Below, in pieces: positions 1 through 8,476 of a stretch of 58,077 nt of DNA. Positions within the stretch are counted from its first letter, which is position 1; every line of letters begins with the position of its first letter. The notes beneath the pieces were generated by a model. The model saw nothing but the letters and a program-made list of their open reading frames with translations. It searched no databases and was not told the origin of the DNA. The stretch is taken from NCBI RefSeq assembly GCF_002897375.1, contig NZ_BFAG01000022.1:1-58077 (forward strand). Reading direction: 5' to 3'. This stretch comes from Deinococcus aerius. GTDB taxonomy: Bacteria > Deinococcota > Deinococci > Deinococcales > Deinococcaceae. A program made the translations under genes and the position numbers.

Positions 1-295
1 CGAGGAAGTAGACGCTGCACGTGAGAATGATGCCCAGGACCACGCGGGGGGTGCTGTCCGGGCGGAGGAAGAGGATCAGTTCGAGCGCGCCGAGGCCCAG
101 GGCGAGCAGGGGGTAGGCCACGCTGTCGAGCAGGTAGGGGGGGCGGCCCAGCGGTTCGAGCACCGCACCCAGGACGAAGGCGAGGATGGCGAAGGGGAGC
201 GCGACGAGCAGGCTGCGCCGCCACCCGTCCTCGTCGGGCACGCCCGGGCCCCGGACCAGCCCGCCCAGCCTTTTCCACCACCGGGACGGGCTCAC
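1..295 (-). CDS. Membrane protein, N-terminal part only (cut by window edge)
   Basis: The first 98 codons of a minus-strand gene run off the left edge. I chose the GTG at 295-293 because GGGAG lies 8 nt upstream and no stop interrupts the frame from there. After a basic, Trp-containing start (SPSRWWKRLGG) come hydrophobic stretches around LLVALPFAILAFVLGAVL, then VAYPLLALGLGALELILFL, then VVLGIILTCSVYFL. This gives at least three membrane segments. Deinococcus sensor proteins with GGDEF or histidine kinase outputs often begin like this, but no output domain is visible. The function is therefore unknown. Confidence 0.6.
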   Translation of the reverse strand, partial: MSPSRWWKRLGGLVRGPGVPDEDGWRRSLLVALPFAILAFVLGAVLEPLGRPPYLLDSVAYPLLALGLGALELILFLRPDSTPRVVLGIILTCSVYFL

Positions 296-830
296 GCCCC
301 ACACTCCCACGGTTGGGTGGGGCACCCGCCTGCCCCGTCCACGAGCGGCCTCCCGGCGAGCATCAGCCCTCCGGCCAGGGGGGGAGAGTGGCGGGGCGGC
401 CGCTTGGCCCCTCCGGCGCGGGCCCGACGCCGCCCGCGGCTCCGGGCCCCCCCAGCGCTCCCTGACCCGCCCGGAGGTGCGGCGCTCGTACCCGCTCGGC
501 GTGACTCACGCCCGAACTATCCCACGGGACCGGCCTGCCCGGGTGTGTTCTTGCCGAGCAGACCTTGCGTTCCTCACGCGCCCGCTGCTGGGAGCTGTTT
601 GCCCGGGTCGATTCGCCTGCCCCGCCGCACTCCTTTGCCTGTGGGCGGGAACATGGCTGCGCTACGGGGAGACCTCCACGGCGGGTCCACAACCGCGCCC
701 GGGTCCGGGGTATCCGGCAGGCGTGGGGGGAGGACTGGCGTGCCGCTCCCCGCCCCGCCTCCACATTCTTGAACGTCCTGCCATCCTCCCCATCCCCGTT
801 CCATTAAGCTGGAGTCACAGGAGGTGCGTC
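296..830. other. Non-coding gap with no feature recognised
   Basis: This is 535 bases between two divergently read genes. Open frames here have irregular arginine/proline-rich composition and no ribosome binding site, so I read them as GC-driven. No tRNA, repeat or riboswitch was recognised. Its last bases hold the ribosome binding site AGGAGGTG of the next gene. Confidence 0.5.
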
Positions 831-1067
831 ATGACCGACAAGGACAAGAGCCTGGGCGAACGTCTGGGCGACGCCGCCGACGCCGTGAAGCACAAGGTGA
901 ACGAGGGGGCCGACCGCGCCCGCGCCGAGGGCCACGACTTCAAGGCCGAGACCAGCGACAATCCGCTGGAACGCGCCGTGGAGAAGGGCAAGGGCATGGT
1001 GGACCGGGGCAAGGCCGAGCTGCACGACGCGGCCAGTGAGCAGAAGGCCCGGGACGCGGGGAGCTGA
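831..1067 (+). CDS. Small charged stress-type protein (CsbD-like in composition)
   Basis: This 78-residue soluble protein starts at an ATG with AGGAGGTGCGTC directly upstream. A much longer upstream extension of the same frame exists but has no coding character, so the ATG at 831 is preferred. The sequence is very rich in Lys, Glu, Asp and Ala, with heptad-like stretches such as ADAVKHKVNEGADRARAE and VEKGKGMVDRGKAELHD. It has no Cys and few large hydrophobics, which fits an amphipathic helical or partly disordered protein. This resembles CsbD/YjbJ general stress proteins and LEA-like desiccation proteins, but no family-defining motif is certain. It is monocistronic and ends at a strong hairpin. 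Confidence 0.75.
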   Translation: MTDKDKSLGERLGDAADAVKHKVNEGADRARAEGHDFKAETSDNPLERAVEKGKGMVDRGKAELHDAASEQKARDAGS

Positions 1068-1080
1068 AGGAGAGGGACGC

Positions 1081-1112
1081 GAGGGGGCGCGGTGCACAGG
1101 CCGCGCCCCCTC
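1081..1112. terminator. Perfect 12-bp stem hairpin between convergent genes
   Basis: GAGGGGGCGCGG (1081-1092) and CCGCGCCCCCTC (1101-1112) are exact reverse complements with an 8-nt loop. The hairpin sits between two convergent genes and touches the stop codon of the minus-strand one. There is no T-run on either side, so it would be a T-less or bidirectional terminator. That role is inferred from position. Confidence 0.55.
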
Positions 1113-2415
1113 AGCCGTCCCCCCGGTCCACGGTGGCGATGATGACCTCGGCGGGCGGCGTGACCAGCATCCGGTCGATACGCGGGCCGTCGAGGTCCAC
1201 CACCTCCAGGGTCCAGCCGTCCACGGCGGCCTGCGAGCCCACCTGGGGGAACTCGCCCAGCACCTCCAGCACGTAGCCCGCCAGGGTGCTGAATTCCTCG
1301 TGGTCCAGCCGGGGCAGGGGGAGGGTGTCGCGCAGGTCGTGCATCGGGATGCTGCCGTCCACCAGGAACGTCCCGTCCTCCCGGCGCACGATCATGTCGG
1401 CCTCCTCGGGGGTGTCCACGCCCGCCAATTCCTTGAGCAGGTCGGTGGCGGTGAGCAGGCCCGAGAAGGTGCCGTACTCGTCCACGGCGATCGCCAGCCG
1501 CTGGTGCCCCTCCTGGGTGACCCGGGCGAGCACGTCCTCGGCCCAGGCGGTCTCGGGCACGTACACCACCGGGCGCACGAGGTCCGCGAGGGCCTCCCCG
1601 GTGCGGGAGGCGCGCAGCACATCCACCACGTTGAGTTGCCCGATCACCTCGCCGACCTCATCCACCGCCGGGTAGCGGTCGTGGGGCGAGGCGAGGACCC
1701 GCTCCACCACGGCGCCCAGCGGGGCGGTCACGTCGAGTGCGATCACGTCCGCCCGGGGAGTCATCAGGTCGCGCACCCGGCGGTCGTTGAAGCGCAGCAC
1801 CCGGTCGATGCGCCCTGGCTCGCCCTCCTCCAGGCTGCCGCTCTGGGCGGCCTGCTGCACCAGGGCCTTCACGTCCTCCTCGGTGACCCTTTCCTGCGGC
1901 TCGCCGCGGATGCCCAGCAGGAGGAGCAGCCCGCGCGTGGTCGTCTCCAGCAGCCACACCACGGGCCGCACCGCCCGCGAAAGCACCGCGAAGAAGGGGG
2001 CGACCCGGGCGGCCAGGCCCTCGGGGTTGCGCAGGGCGATGTTCTTGGGGGCGAGTTCCCCCAGCACGAGCGAGAGGAAGGTCACCAGCAGGACGACGGC
2101 GACCGAGGCGGCGGTATCCGCATTCCCCCCGAAGAGGGGCCGCAGGACGGGTTCCAGGTAGCGGGTGAGGTTGCCCCCGGCGAAGACGGCGCTGACCGTG
2201 CCGATCAGGGTGATCCCGACCTGCACGGTGGCGAGAAAGGCGCCGGGCCGCTCGGCGAGTTCCAGGGCGCGGGCGGCCCCCCGGTGCCCCGCGGTCGCCT
2301 GGGCCTGGAGCCGGGACTTGCGGGCCGAGACCACCCCGAGTTCCGAGCCGGAGAAGAAGCCGTTCACGATCAGCAGCAGCACCAGGATGCCGAATTCGAC
2401 GAAGGGGTTGCCCAC
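1111..2415 (-). CDS. CNNM/CBS/CorC-type transporter (hemolysin C family)
   Basis: This 434-residue inner-membrane protein has the usual family order. An N-terminal DUF21/CNNM membrane domain (about residues 1-190) begins with a hydrophobic helix and the signature GFFSGSELGVVSARKSRL. A pair of CBS domains follows (about 205-335, from RDLMTPRADVIALDV to DEYGTFSGLLTATDLL). A small C-terminal CorC_HlyC domain (about 345-430) has the typical DGSIPMHDL and EFSTLAGYVLE segments. Family members are implicated in Mg2+/Co2+ or Na+-coupled divalent cation export, and the CBS pair usually senses nucleotides. The hemolysin name is historical. Length is normal for the family. It is convergent with the small stress-type gene. 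Confidence 0.9.
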   Translation of the reverse strand: MGNPFVEFGILVLLLIVNGFFSGSELGVVSARKSRLQAQATAGHRGAARALELAERPGAFLATVQVGITLIGTVSAVFAGGNLTRYLEPVLRPLFGGNADTAASVAVVLLVTFLSLVLGELAPKNIALRNPEGLAARVAPFFAVLSRAVRPVVWLLETTTRGLLLLLGIRGEPQERVTEEDVKALVQQAAQSGSLEEGEPGRIDRVLRFNDRRVRDLMTPRADVIALDVTAPLGAVVERVLASPHDRYPAVDEVGEVIGQLNVVDVLRASRTGEALADLVRPVVYVPETAWAEDVLARVTQEGHQRLAIAVDEYGTFSGLLTATDLLKELAGVDTPEEADMIVRREDGTFLVDGSIPMHDLRDTLPLPRLDHEEFSTLAGYVLEVLGEFPQVGSQAAVDGWTLEVVDLDGPRIDRMLVTPPAEVIIATVDRGDG

Positions 2416-2490
2416 GGGGGGCAGTGTAGGGGAAAGCGTCGCTGGCCTTTGGCGCCCGGCCCGGAGTCTTCAGCCTCCCTGAAGCCCGCC

Positions 2491-2820
2491 CTACCGCCGC
2501 ATCTCCAGAGCCACCGTGGGCTTTCTCCCGTTCCCGCCCACCGTGCAGCTTACGGGGATAGGGGCGGCGCCAGCGTCCCCGAGGGTGCGGAGGGTAAAGC
2601 TCGCCTCCAGGCCCGTCTGCGTGTAGCCCTCCACCACCCTGTTCCCGATGGTCAGGGTCTGCCGCCGCACCTCGCGCTCGCACAGCATCCTCACGTCCTC
2701 CGGCGAAACGGGCCGGGGCCCGAGGGCGGCGTAGAGCCCCACCCCGGCGAGCAAGGCGGCCGCCAACGCCACCAGGACGGTTCGCCACTCCAGCCCGGCC
2801 GTGGCCGCTGCGTTGTTCAT
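2491..2820 (-). CDS. Hypothetical membrane-anchored secreted protein
   Basis: This 109-residue protein has a single N-terminal membrane segment (VLVALAAALLAGVGLYAAL, about residues 16-34), so the rest should lie outside the membrane. The exported part contains two cysteines (in RMLCEREVRR and PVSCTVGG) that could form a disulfide. It also has beta-rich segments such as SFTLRTLGD and KPTVALEMRR. No family was recognised. A TAAAGT -10-like box ends 6 nt before the ATG, which fits a leaderless transcript. The next upstream gene, the glycosyltransferase, ends 47 nt away on the same strand, so partial cotranscription is possible. Confidence 0.7.
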   Translation of the reverse strand: MNNAAATAGLEWRTVLVALAAALLAGVGLYAALGPRPVSPEDVRMLCEREVRRQTLTIGNRVVEGYTQTGLEASFTLRTLGDAGAAPIPVSCTVGGNGRKPTVALEMRR

Positions 2821-2866
2821 GGTTTTACTTTACGGGACGGCTAGACATGACTCCCGGCGGTAGAGC

Positions 2867-4816
2867 TCAGTCCGAGGGCAGCGGCACCCCCGCGTCCTGT
2901 TGTCGGCGCAGGATGACCTGCCGGAACAGGGCGATCAGGGCGGGCGCGTGCGTCTCGAAGGCGAAGTCCTCCCGGGCGGCGCGGGCGTTGGCGGTGAGCT
3001 GCGCGAGGCGGGGACGGTCCCGCAGTTGTGCGGCGGCGTCCGCGAAGTCGCGGAAGAAGAGGCCGAAGTCGTGCCGCTGCGCGAGGGTCTGCATGGCGAC
3101 GAGGGAATGGCGGTTGTCGCGCATGATCCAGGGCAGGCCCGCCGCCGCGTAGGTGCCCAGCCGGGCGGGCAGGTTGAGGTCGTCCCAGTTCGCCCGGCGC
3201 AGGTCGCCGCCGTTGCGCGAGTCGAAGATCTGGACCCAGCCCGCGTCGTACTGCGACAGCTCACGCACCCAGCCCGCCGGGGTCACGGTGGGGTGCAGGT
3301 GCATGTGGCCCGTCTCCAACCCCTCGCGCGACCAGTTGGGGAACCACTCGTGGAACTGCGCCCCGTAGAAGTGGACGTGGATGCCCGCCGCCGCGATCTC
3401 CTCCCACGGCACCAGGCCGATGGGCCGCCCCGCGCAGACGGTGTGAATCTGCCCGTCGCGCCCCGAGAGCTTGGGCGCCCACTCGTCCGTCATCCACACC
3501 CGGCTGGGCAGGTCGCCGTCGAGGAGGAGGGTGGGCTTGTCCCCGAGGCGGCCCCCGGTGGCGAGCCGGAACCAGTCGCGGTTTTCCGGGCTGATGAACA
3601 CGTGCCCGTCCGCCCGCTCCAGCACCTCGACCAGGGTGGGCCACAGGCCGTGCTCCAGGCAGATGAAGGGCCCTTCCTTGAAGTGGAAGACGGCGGGAAT
3701 GTCGGGCAGGGCGCTCAAGATCTGGTGGATAAAGGCGAGGTCCTGCCAGTTGAGGAGCGCGTAGATCACGTCGGGCCGGGCGGCCCAGACCCGCTCGCGC
3801 CAGGCGTCGCCCAGGGGCAGCGTCTCGATGTGCCCGAAGGGAAAAGGCCCCGCCGAGTCCCAGGTCTCGGTCTTCGGGAGCCACAGGGCCGAGAGCCGGT
3901 GCCCCAGCGCCTCCAGGGCCGTGATCCGCTCGGGATTGAAGCCCAGCGAGCCCACGAGGAGGACGTGCAGGCCGTCCCGGGCGGGGCGGGGGCGCGGCGC
4001 GGCGAAGGGGCCGTAGCGTTCCCGCTCGTCCGTGCGCATTCCGCGCGAGGGCTGGAAGTTGAGCCACACGTCCTCCCCCACCCCGTAGTGCGCCCGGTAG
4101 CGTGACAGCCCGCCCACAAAGCCCGCGATGATCTTGTGCCGCTGGTCGGGGTGGTCCACCCACTCGCAGGTGAGTTCCCCGGCGTAGGCGAAGCGCGCCC
4201 CGTGGTCGAGCAGGCCCCGCCAGAAGTTCAGCTCCAGCCGGTCCGAAACCTCCGCCTCGCGGGGGACCCAGCGCACGGCGTCCTGACGGCGGTGCATGAC
4301 CTGGACCAGGGCCAGGGGGTTGCCGCTCGGCACCCGCTCGCCCCGCTTCGCCGCCGGGGGGGAGGCGATCACCTCCGCCTCGCGGCCTACGGCCTCCTCA
4401 CCGCGCAGGGTGGGGCCGTAATTCCAGTACGCCCAGCGCACTCCCCCGTAGGCGAGGTCCACCTCGGGCCGGGCGTCCAGCAGGTCGGCGAGGGTCCCGA
4501 GGTGGTCGGGGTAGTACACGTCGTCGGACGGCAGGTAGGCGAGGTAGGGGCCCCGCGCCTCCCGGGTGGCGACGTTCAGGGCGTGCCCCAAGCCGCGGTT
4601 GCGCTCAAAGCGGATGAGCCGCACCCGGGGATCGGCCAAGTAGGGCGCGAGCACGTCGGTGGTCTCGTCCGGCGAGCCGTCGTCCAGCACGATGAGTTCC
4701 CAGTCGGTCAGCGTCTGGGCGAGGAGGCTCTCGAGGGCGCGCGGCAGGAAGGCCGCCTGCTTGAAGGTGGGCATCAGGACGGAGACCCGGGGCGCGGGGG
4801 GCTCAGCGCGCGGCAT
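2867..4816 (-). CDS. Two-domain glycosyltransferase (GT2 plus GT-B-like C-terminus)
   Basis: This 649-residue soluble protein has two apparent transferase halves. The first (about 1-250) is a GT-A fold family 2 domain: VSVLMPTFKQAAFLPRALES, then ELIVLDDGSPDET (nucleotide-sugar DDGS motif), then AYLPSDDVYYPDHL (DxD-like metal site). The second half (about 280-640) begins with a Rossmann-like strand, LHVLLVGSLGFNPERITALE. It continues as a GT-B-type (family 4-like) domain with an acceptor-side segment LPDIPAVFHFKEGPFI and a C-terminal helix set. Such fusions are usual in cell-surface polysaccharide or glycoprotein synthesis. The donor and acceptor cannot be told. It is divergent from the Kelch gene and no other envelope gene flanks it. 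Confidence 0.85.
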   Translation of the reverse strand: MPRAEPPAPRVSVLMPTFKQAAFLPRALESLLAQTLTDWELIVLDDGSPDETTDVLAPYLADPRVRLIRFERNRGLGHALNVATREARGPYLAYLPSDDVYYPDHLGTLADLLDARPEVDLAYGGVRWAYWNYGPTLRGEEAVGREAEVIASPPAAKRGERVPSGNPLALVQVMHRRQDAVRWVPREAEVSDRLELNFWRGLLDHGARFAYAGELTCEWVDHPDQRHKIIAGFVGGLSRYRAHYGVGEDVWLNFQPSRGMRTDERERYGPFAAPRPRPARDGLHVLLVGSLGFNPERITALEALGHRLSALWLPKTETWDSAGPFPFGHIETLPLGDAWRERVWAARPDVIYALLNWQDLAFIHQILSALPDIPAVFHFKEGPFICLEHGLWPTLVEVLERADGHVFISPENRDWFRLATGGRLGDKPTLLLDGDLPSRVWMTDEWAPKLSGRDGQIHTVCAGRPIGLVPWEEIAAAGIHVHFYGAQFHEWFPNWSREGLETGHMHLHPTVTPAGWVRELSQYDAGWVQIFDSRNGGDLRRANWDDLNLPARLGTYAAAGLPWIMRDNRHSLVAMQTLAQRHDFGLFFRDFADAAAQLRDRPRLAQLTANARAAREDFAFETHAPALIALFRQVILRRQQDAGVPLPSD

Positions 4817-4937
4817 CGGGCGCTCCGGGACGGGAAGGGGGAACGTTCACCGGGCCAGCATGGCCCAGGAGGGCATTCATCGTCCAGGGCGACTTCGGCG
4901 GGCACGCGCCGACGTACACTCGGGCCGGAGGCGATCC

Positions 4938-5987
4938 ATGCGTAACCATCCCGTTCGTCGCCCGCTCGCCGGACTCCTCCTCGCCGCCGGGCTCGCCGTG
5001 GCGGGGGGGCTGGCCCTTCAGAAAGACCGCGCTCCCGGAACCGGCCAGTGGTCCACCCGCGCCCCCATTCCCCTGGCCGACGGGGAGGTGGGCGTGGCCG
5101 AGGTGGGGGGCCGCATTCACGTGCTCGGCGGCTACAGCGGGAACGGGCGGCTGCACGCCGAGTACGACCCCGGAACAGATACCTGGCGGCTGCGCGCCCC
5201 CCTTCCCCGCGCCCTGCACCACGTCGGGGCGGCGGGGCTGGACGGCAAGCTCTACCTCGTCGGGGGGTACGACCACGCGAGCGGGCGGGGGGTGGCGGAC
5301 GTGTTCGAGTACGACCCCGGGACGGACCGCTGGCGGGCCCGGGCGCCCATGCCCACCGCCCGGGGTGCCCTGGGGGTGGCCGTGCTCGGCGGCAGGCTGT
5401 ACGCAGTCGGGGGCCGCGACCGGGCGGACACCGGGGCGAACGAGCGGTACGACCCGGCCACGAACACCTGGACGGGCCTCGCGCCGCTGCCCACCCCGCG
5501 CGACCACCTCGCGGTCGTGGCGCTGGGCGGGCGGGTTCACGCGGTCGCCGGGCGGCTGGAGACGTACACCCGCAACACGGGCGTCCACGAGGCCTACGAC
5601 CCCGGGATGAACCGCTGGACCCCCCTCGCCCCGCTGCCCACGCCCCGGAGCGGGGTGGCGGCGGCGGTGCTCGGCGGGCGGCTGTTCGTCCTCGGGGGGG
5701 AGGGGACACAGGGCACGTTCCACCAGAACGAGGCCTACGACCCCGGGCGGAACTGCTGGACCCGGATGGCCCCCCTGCCGACCGCTCGGCACGGGACGGG
5801 CGCAGCGGTGGTGAACGGGGTCATGTACGTCCCGACCGGTGCGCCCACCCCGGGAGCCTCCCGAACCGCCGTGAACGAGGCGTTCACCTGGAGTCCGGGG
5901 GAGGCACCTCTGCCCTGCACGGGGTCAGGTCGTCCCGGAGCGGGGAGGCGCGGGCCAAGCCGAACACCGGGTACGCCCGGCGGTTGA
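4938..5987 (+). CDS. Exported Kelch-repeat beta-propeller protein
   Basis: This is a 349-residue protein from the ATG at 4938, preceded by GGCCGGAGGCGATCC. The same frame is open further upstream, but that part overlaps the divergent glycosyltransferase gene and has no start site. The N-terminus is a signal peptide or anchor (RNHPVRRPLAGLLLAAGLAVAGG). Five clear Kelch repeats follow, each with GGR/K-hydrophobic-hydrophobic-GG and a closing YDPGTDTW-x-APLP segment, plus a partial sixth (VMYVPTGAPT). The short N-terminal STRAPIP strand could close a six-bladed propeller. Such proteins are periplasmic or surface binding scaffolds, and some relatives are galactose-oxidase-like. No catalytic residues are visible. 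The last about 30 residues are low-complexity. Confidence 0.85.
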   Translation: MRNHPVRRPLAGLLLAAGLAVAGGLALQKDRAPGTGQWSTRAPIPLADGEVGVAEVGGRIHVLGGYSGNGRLHAEYDPGTDTWRLRAPLPRALHHVGAAGLDGKLYLVGGYDHASGRGVADVFEYDPGTDRWRARAPMPTARGALGVAVLGGRLYAVGGRDRADTGANERYDPATNTWTGLAPLPTPRDHLAVVALGGRVHAVAGRLETYTRNTGVHEAYDPGMNRWTPLAPLPTPRSGVAAAVLGGRLFVLGGEGTQGTFHQNEAYDPGRNCWTRMAPLPTARHGTGAAVVNGVMYVPTGAPTPGASRTAVNEAFTWSPGEAPLPCTGSGRPGAGRRGPSRTPGTPGG

Positions 5988-6079
5988 CCGAACTCCTCCT
6001 GGACGGGAAGGAGCGGCTGAGCCGTGCCGCCGGGGCCTGCCGGAGGGGCGGGCTCATCCCGTCACGCCGCGCGGCCCGG

Positions 6080-6907
6080 TCAGGGTTCGCCTTCCTCCCC
6101 CTCCCGCTTCGGCAGGGCCGCCCGCAGCGCCGCCACCTCCTGCCGCAGGGCCGAGAGTTCCCGGCGCAGGGCGGCGTTCGTCACCTCGCCCTCGCCCCCC
6201 TCGGCGTCCTGGTCGCGGCCCACGAAGAAGCTGGCGACAGACGCCGTGATGTAGCCGAAGACCGCGAAGCCGTACAGGGCGAGCAGCCAGGTGAGAAACC
6301 GGCCCTCGGCGGTCTTCGGGAAGTAGTCCGAGCCCATCGTCACGAGCACCATCGCCGTCCACCACAGCCAGGGCACGTACCCGGTGAGGCCACTCTCCCG
6401 CGCGGGGGGCACGTCCTCGAAGGCGAGCATCCCCGCCGCGCCCACCAGCGCCACGAGCAGCGTGAGCAGCGCGACGTAGCCCACCCCCCGGCGCCGAACG
6501 GCCCGCCCCGCGGCGCGGAAGCCCCGGTTGAGGGAGGTCAGGAGCCGCACCAGGTTCAGGGACCGGGTGGCCCGCAGGAGCCGCAGGGCGCGCAGCGCCC
6601 GAATCGCCCTCAGCACCCGCAGGGCGGGGAGCAGCAGCGACACGAGCGTGAGCCAGTTCGAGCGCAGGTAGGCCCGCTTGTCGGGCGCCACCGTAAAGGA
6701 GAGCAGGAAGTCGAGGACGAACAGCACCCAGATGACGTTGCTCAGGAACTGGAGCCCCGGGGTCAGGCCGCGCGTGAGGTCGAGGACGAGCAGCCCCAGC
6801 CACACGAACCCCAGGACCGTCATGGGGCCGTCGGTCAGGCGGTCGAGGTGCCGCAGCAACTCCAGGCGCTCGCGGTGCAGGTTCTCGGCTTCGGGCCGCT
6901 GGGACAT
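6080..6907 (-). CDS. Voltage-gated-type cation channel with atypical pore filter
   Basis: This 275-residue inner-membrane protein begins at the ATG at 6907; a GTG 14 codons upstream is an alternative. It has the six-helix voltage-gated channel plan. S4 is arginine-rich with Arg every third residue (LRVLRAIRALRALRLLRATR). Two helices then flank a pore loop. The filter reads VTMGSDYFPKT instead of the potassium-selective TVGYGD, so selectivity is uncertain. The C-terminus after S6 (SVASFFVGRDQD) is a predicted coiled coil (AALRRELSALRQEVAALRAAL), typical of tetramerisation tails. It probably forms a homotetramer. It stands alone, close to a small cytochrome oxidase-like stub on the same strand. 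Confidence 0.85.
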   Translation of the reverse strand: MSQRPEAENLHRERLELLRHLDRLTDGPMTVLGFVWLGLLVLDLTRGLTPGLQFLSNVIWVLFVLDFLLSFTVAPDKRAYLRSNWLTLVSLLLPALRVLRAIRALRALRLLRATRSLNLVRLLTSLNRGFRAAGRAVRRRGVGYVALLTLLVALVGAAGMLAFEDVPPARESGLTGYVPWLWWTAMVLVTMGSDYFPKTAEGRFLTWLLALYGFAVFGYITASVASFFVGRDQDAEGGEGEVTNAALRRELSALRQEVAALRAALPKREGEEGEP

Positions 6908-6987
6908 GGGGGCCACCGTATCAGCCTGGGCGTGCCGGGGCGGCGCCACATCCCGCGGACGCCCGGCGGGAAGGCGCGGGGATCAGC

Positions 6988-7173
6988 GGTAGCGGGCACC
7001 ACACCGCCCGCCAGGAGAACAAAATTGAACCGGCGCCGTTCCTGGCGCTCGGGCAGCGGTTGGTGCAGGGCGCCCCTCCGGCCCCGTCTCAGGACCGCGA
7101 AGAGCAGCAGCGCGACGACCACCGCGAAGACCACGCCCGCGACGGCGAACATGATCCACCACGACAGGTCCAC
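6988..7173 (-). pseudogene. Truncated stub resembling cytochrome c oxidase subunit II N-terminus
   Basis: From the GTG at 7173 the frame gives one membrane helix (SWWIMFAVAGVVFAVVVALLLFAVL), a basic turn (RRGRRGALHQPLPERQERRR) and the beginning of a second hydrophobic segment (FNFVLLAGGVVPAT). That order is like the first transmembrane hairpin of CoxII/CtaC. Similarity stops abruptly near 6988 and the frame then reads random sequence into the channel gene. There is no copper A domain and no ribosome binding site. I read it as a deletion remnant. A small single-helix membrane protein is the alternative, and the family assignment is tentative. Confidence 0.35.
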
Positions 7174-7507
7174 CCGGTCGGCGCGAGGGCCCAGGGAGAG
7201 GCCGCCAGGCAGCGGCCCGGGCAGGTCAGCACGAGCGGCATGGCGGCGCGGCGCGTGCGTCTAGGACACATCCTCAGGAACATCCCCTTCCCTTTTGTCG
7301 TACTGTGGTAGAAAAACCGTACGGCTGGCTCCGGCGATTTGTCAACGTGGGTGGGACTTCGGGAACGGGGAGCGTCCTCACCCAGCCTTTAACCGCCGTG
7401 GGGAATGCCCGGGGTGGTGAGAACGGTGGACGCCCACCCTGGCCCGCGCCTCCCGCCGCGCCTGGCCCCCGGGCCGAAGCCCGCCAGCCGCCAGGCACAC
7501 TGGGGGC
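7174..7507. other. Non-coding gap; possible promoter near 7290-7320
   Basis: This is 334 bases upstream of the damaged regulator. An AT-richer patch around 7285-7320 (TTTTGTCGTACTGTGGTAGAAAAACC) could hold a promoter. No conserved gene was recognised. A 68-codon GTG-started frame at 7305-7511 has no ribosome binding site and a proline-rich tail, so I left it out. Confidence 0.4.
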
Positions 7508-8476
7508 ATGACCGCCCCACGCCCGCAGCTCTCCCCCTCGCTCTACCGCGTCTAAAGCGCGTTCCGGTGCGAGCTGAGCAAGTTCACCAACGCGCAGCGA
7601 CAGCGCATCCAGAAAGCGGGCCTCACGCCCCAGCAGTTCTCGCTGCTGGTGCTCCTGGGCGCCTCCCGCGACGAGGGGGTGAACATCGGCGCCGCCGCCG
7701 AGGAGCTGCACATCGCGCACAACAGCGTGGTCGGGCTGTCGCAGCGGGCCGAGCAGGCGGGGCTGCTCACCCGGGTCTCGGCTGGGGGACGGCGCCAGGG
7801 CACCACGCTGCACCTGACCGAGCTGGGGGCGCGCCGTCTGGACGAGGTCACCCGAACGCTCATCACCGAACTCGCCGGGGACCGCCTGCTGCTGGTGGAG
7901 ACCCTGTCGCGGTGGAACACCGTCCTGGCGGCGCGGGGGCTGGCGCCCGGGGGCGCGGCCCGGGGGGGGGACGCCCGGTACGGGGTGCGCCGGGCCCTGG
8001 CGCCGGACAAACCCCTGGTCTGGCACCTGCTGCAACTGTACCTGCACGAACTCAGCCCCCTGCTGAACGCCGTTCCCGACGAGCGGGGGCAGTACGGCTA
8101 CCCGGCCTTCGACGCCTACTGGGGGGGCGAGGGGCATATTCCGTACCTCTTCCACGCCGAGGAGCGGCCCGCCGGGTTCGCGCTCGTGCGGCGCCGGGCG
8201 GACAAGCCCGGGCCCTGGCATGTCCTGGAGGAGTTCTGCGTGCTGCGGCCCTACCAGGGTCAGGGCCTGGGCGCCGCGTTGATCGGCGAGGTGCTGCGCC
8301 GGCACCCGGGCCGCTGGTCGGTGGCGTCCCTCCAGCGCAACCCCTTCACCCACCACTTCTGGGAGTACGTGCTGCCGCGCCACGCCGCCGCGCCCCCCGT
8401 CAGCGAGCCGGACGAGACGCGGCCGGAGGTCACCCACTTCACCTTCGAGGTGTCTATTCCTGCGGCCCGGGCGTGA
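7508..8476 (+). pseudogene. MarR-GNAT fusion regulator/acetyltransferase with in-frame TAA at codon 16
   Basis: The natural start is the ATG at 7508. The frame continues to 8476 except for a TAA at 7553-7555 (…SLYRV-stop-SAFRCELSKF…). Downstream residues are fully conserved in style. A MarR winged helix follows (about codons 20-130: LTPQQFSLLVLLGAS, then IAHNSVVGLSQRAEQAGLL, then a GGRRQGTTLHLTELG wing). Then comes a GNAT acetyltransferase domain (about 160-300), with the acetyl-CoA loop seen as LRPYQGQGLGAALIGEVL. One C-to-T change of CAA or CAG explains the stop. Restart at GTG 7649 would lose the first helices of the DNA-binding domain but keep the GNAT domain. It is probably a recent nonsense pseudogene; sequencing error or readthrough cannot be excluded. 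Confidence 0.75.

Noticed and set aside
186..830. Long open frame upstream of the small stress-type gene
   Set aside because: Arginine/proline-rich with no start signal; the ATG at 831 has a perfect ribosome binding site.
1036..2844. 602-codon plus-strand frame opposite the CNNM transporter
   Set aside because: His/Gly/Arg-rich mirror of the real minus-strand gene; no domain and no SD.
7305..7511. 68-codon GTG-started ORF before the MarR-GNAT gene
   Set aside because: No SD, low-complexity tail and no recognisable domain.
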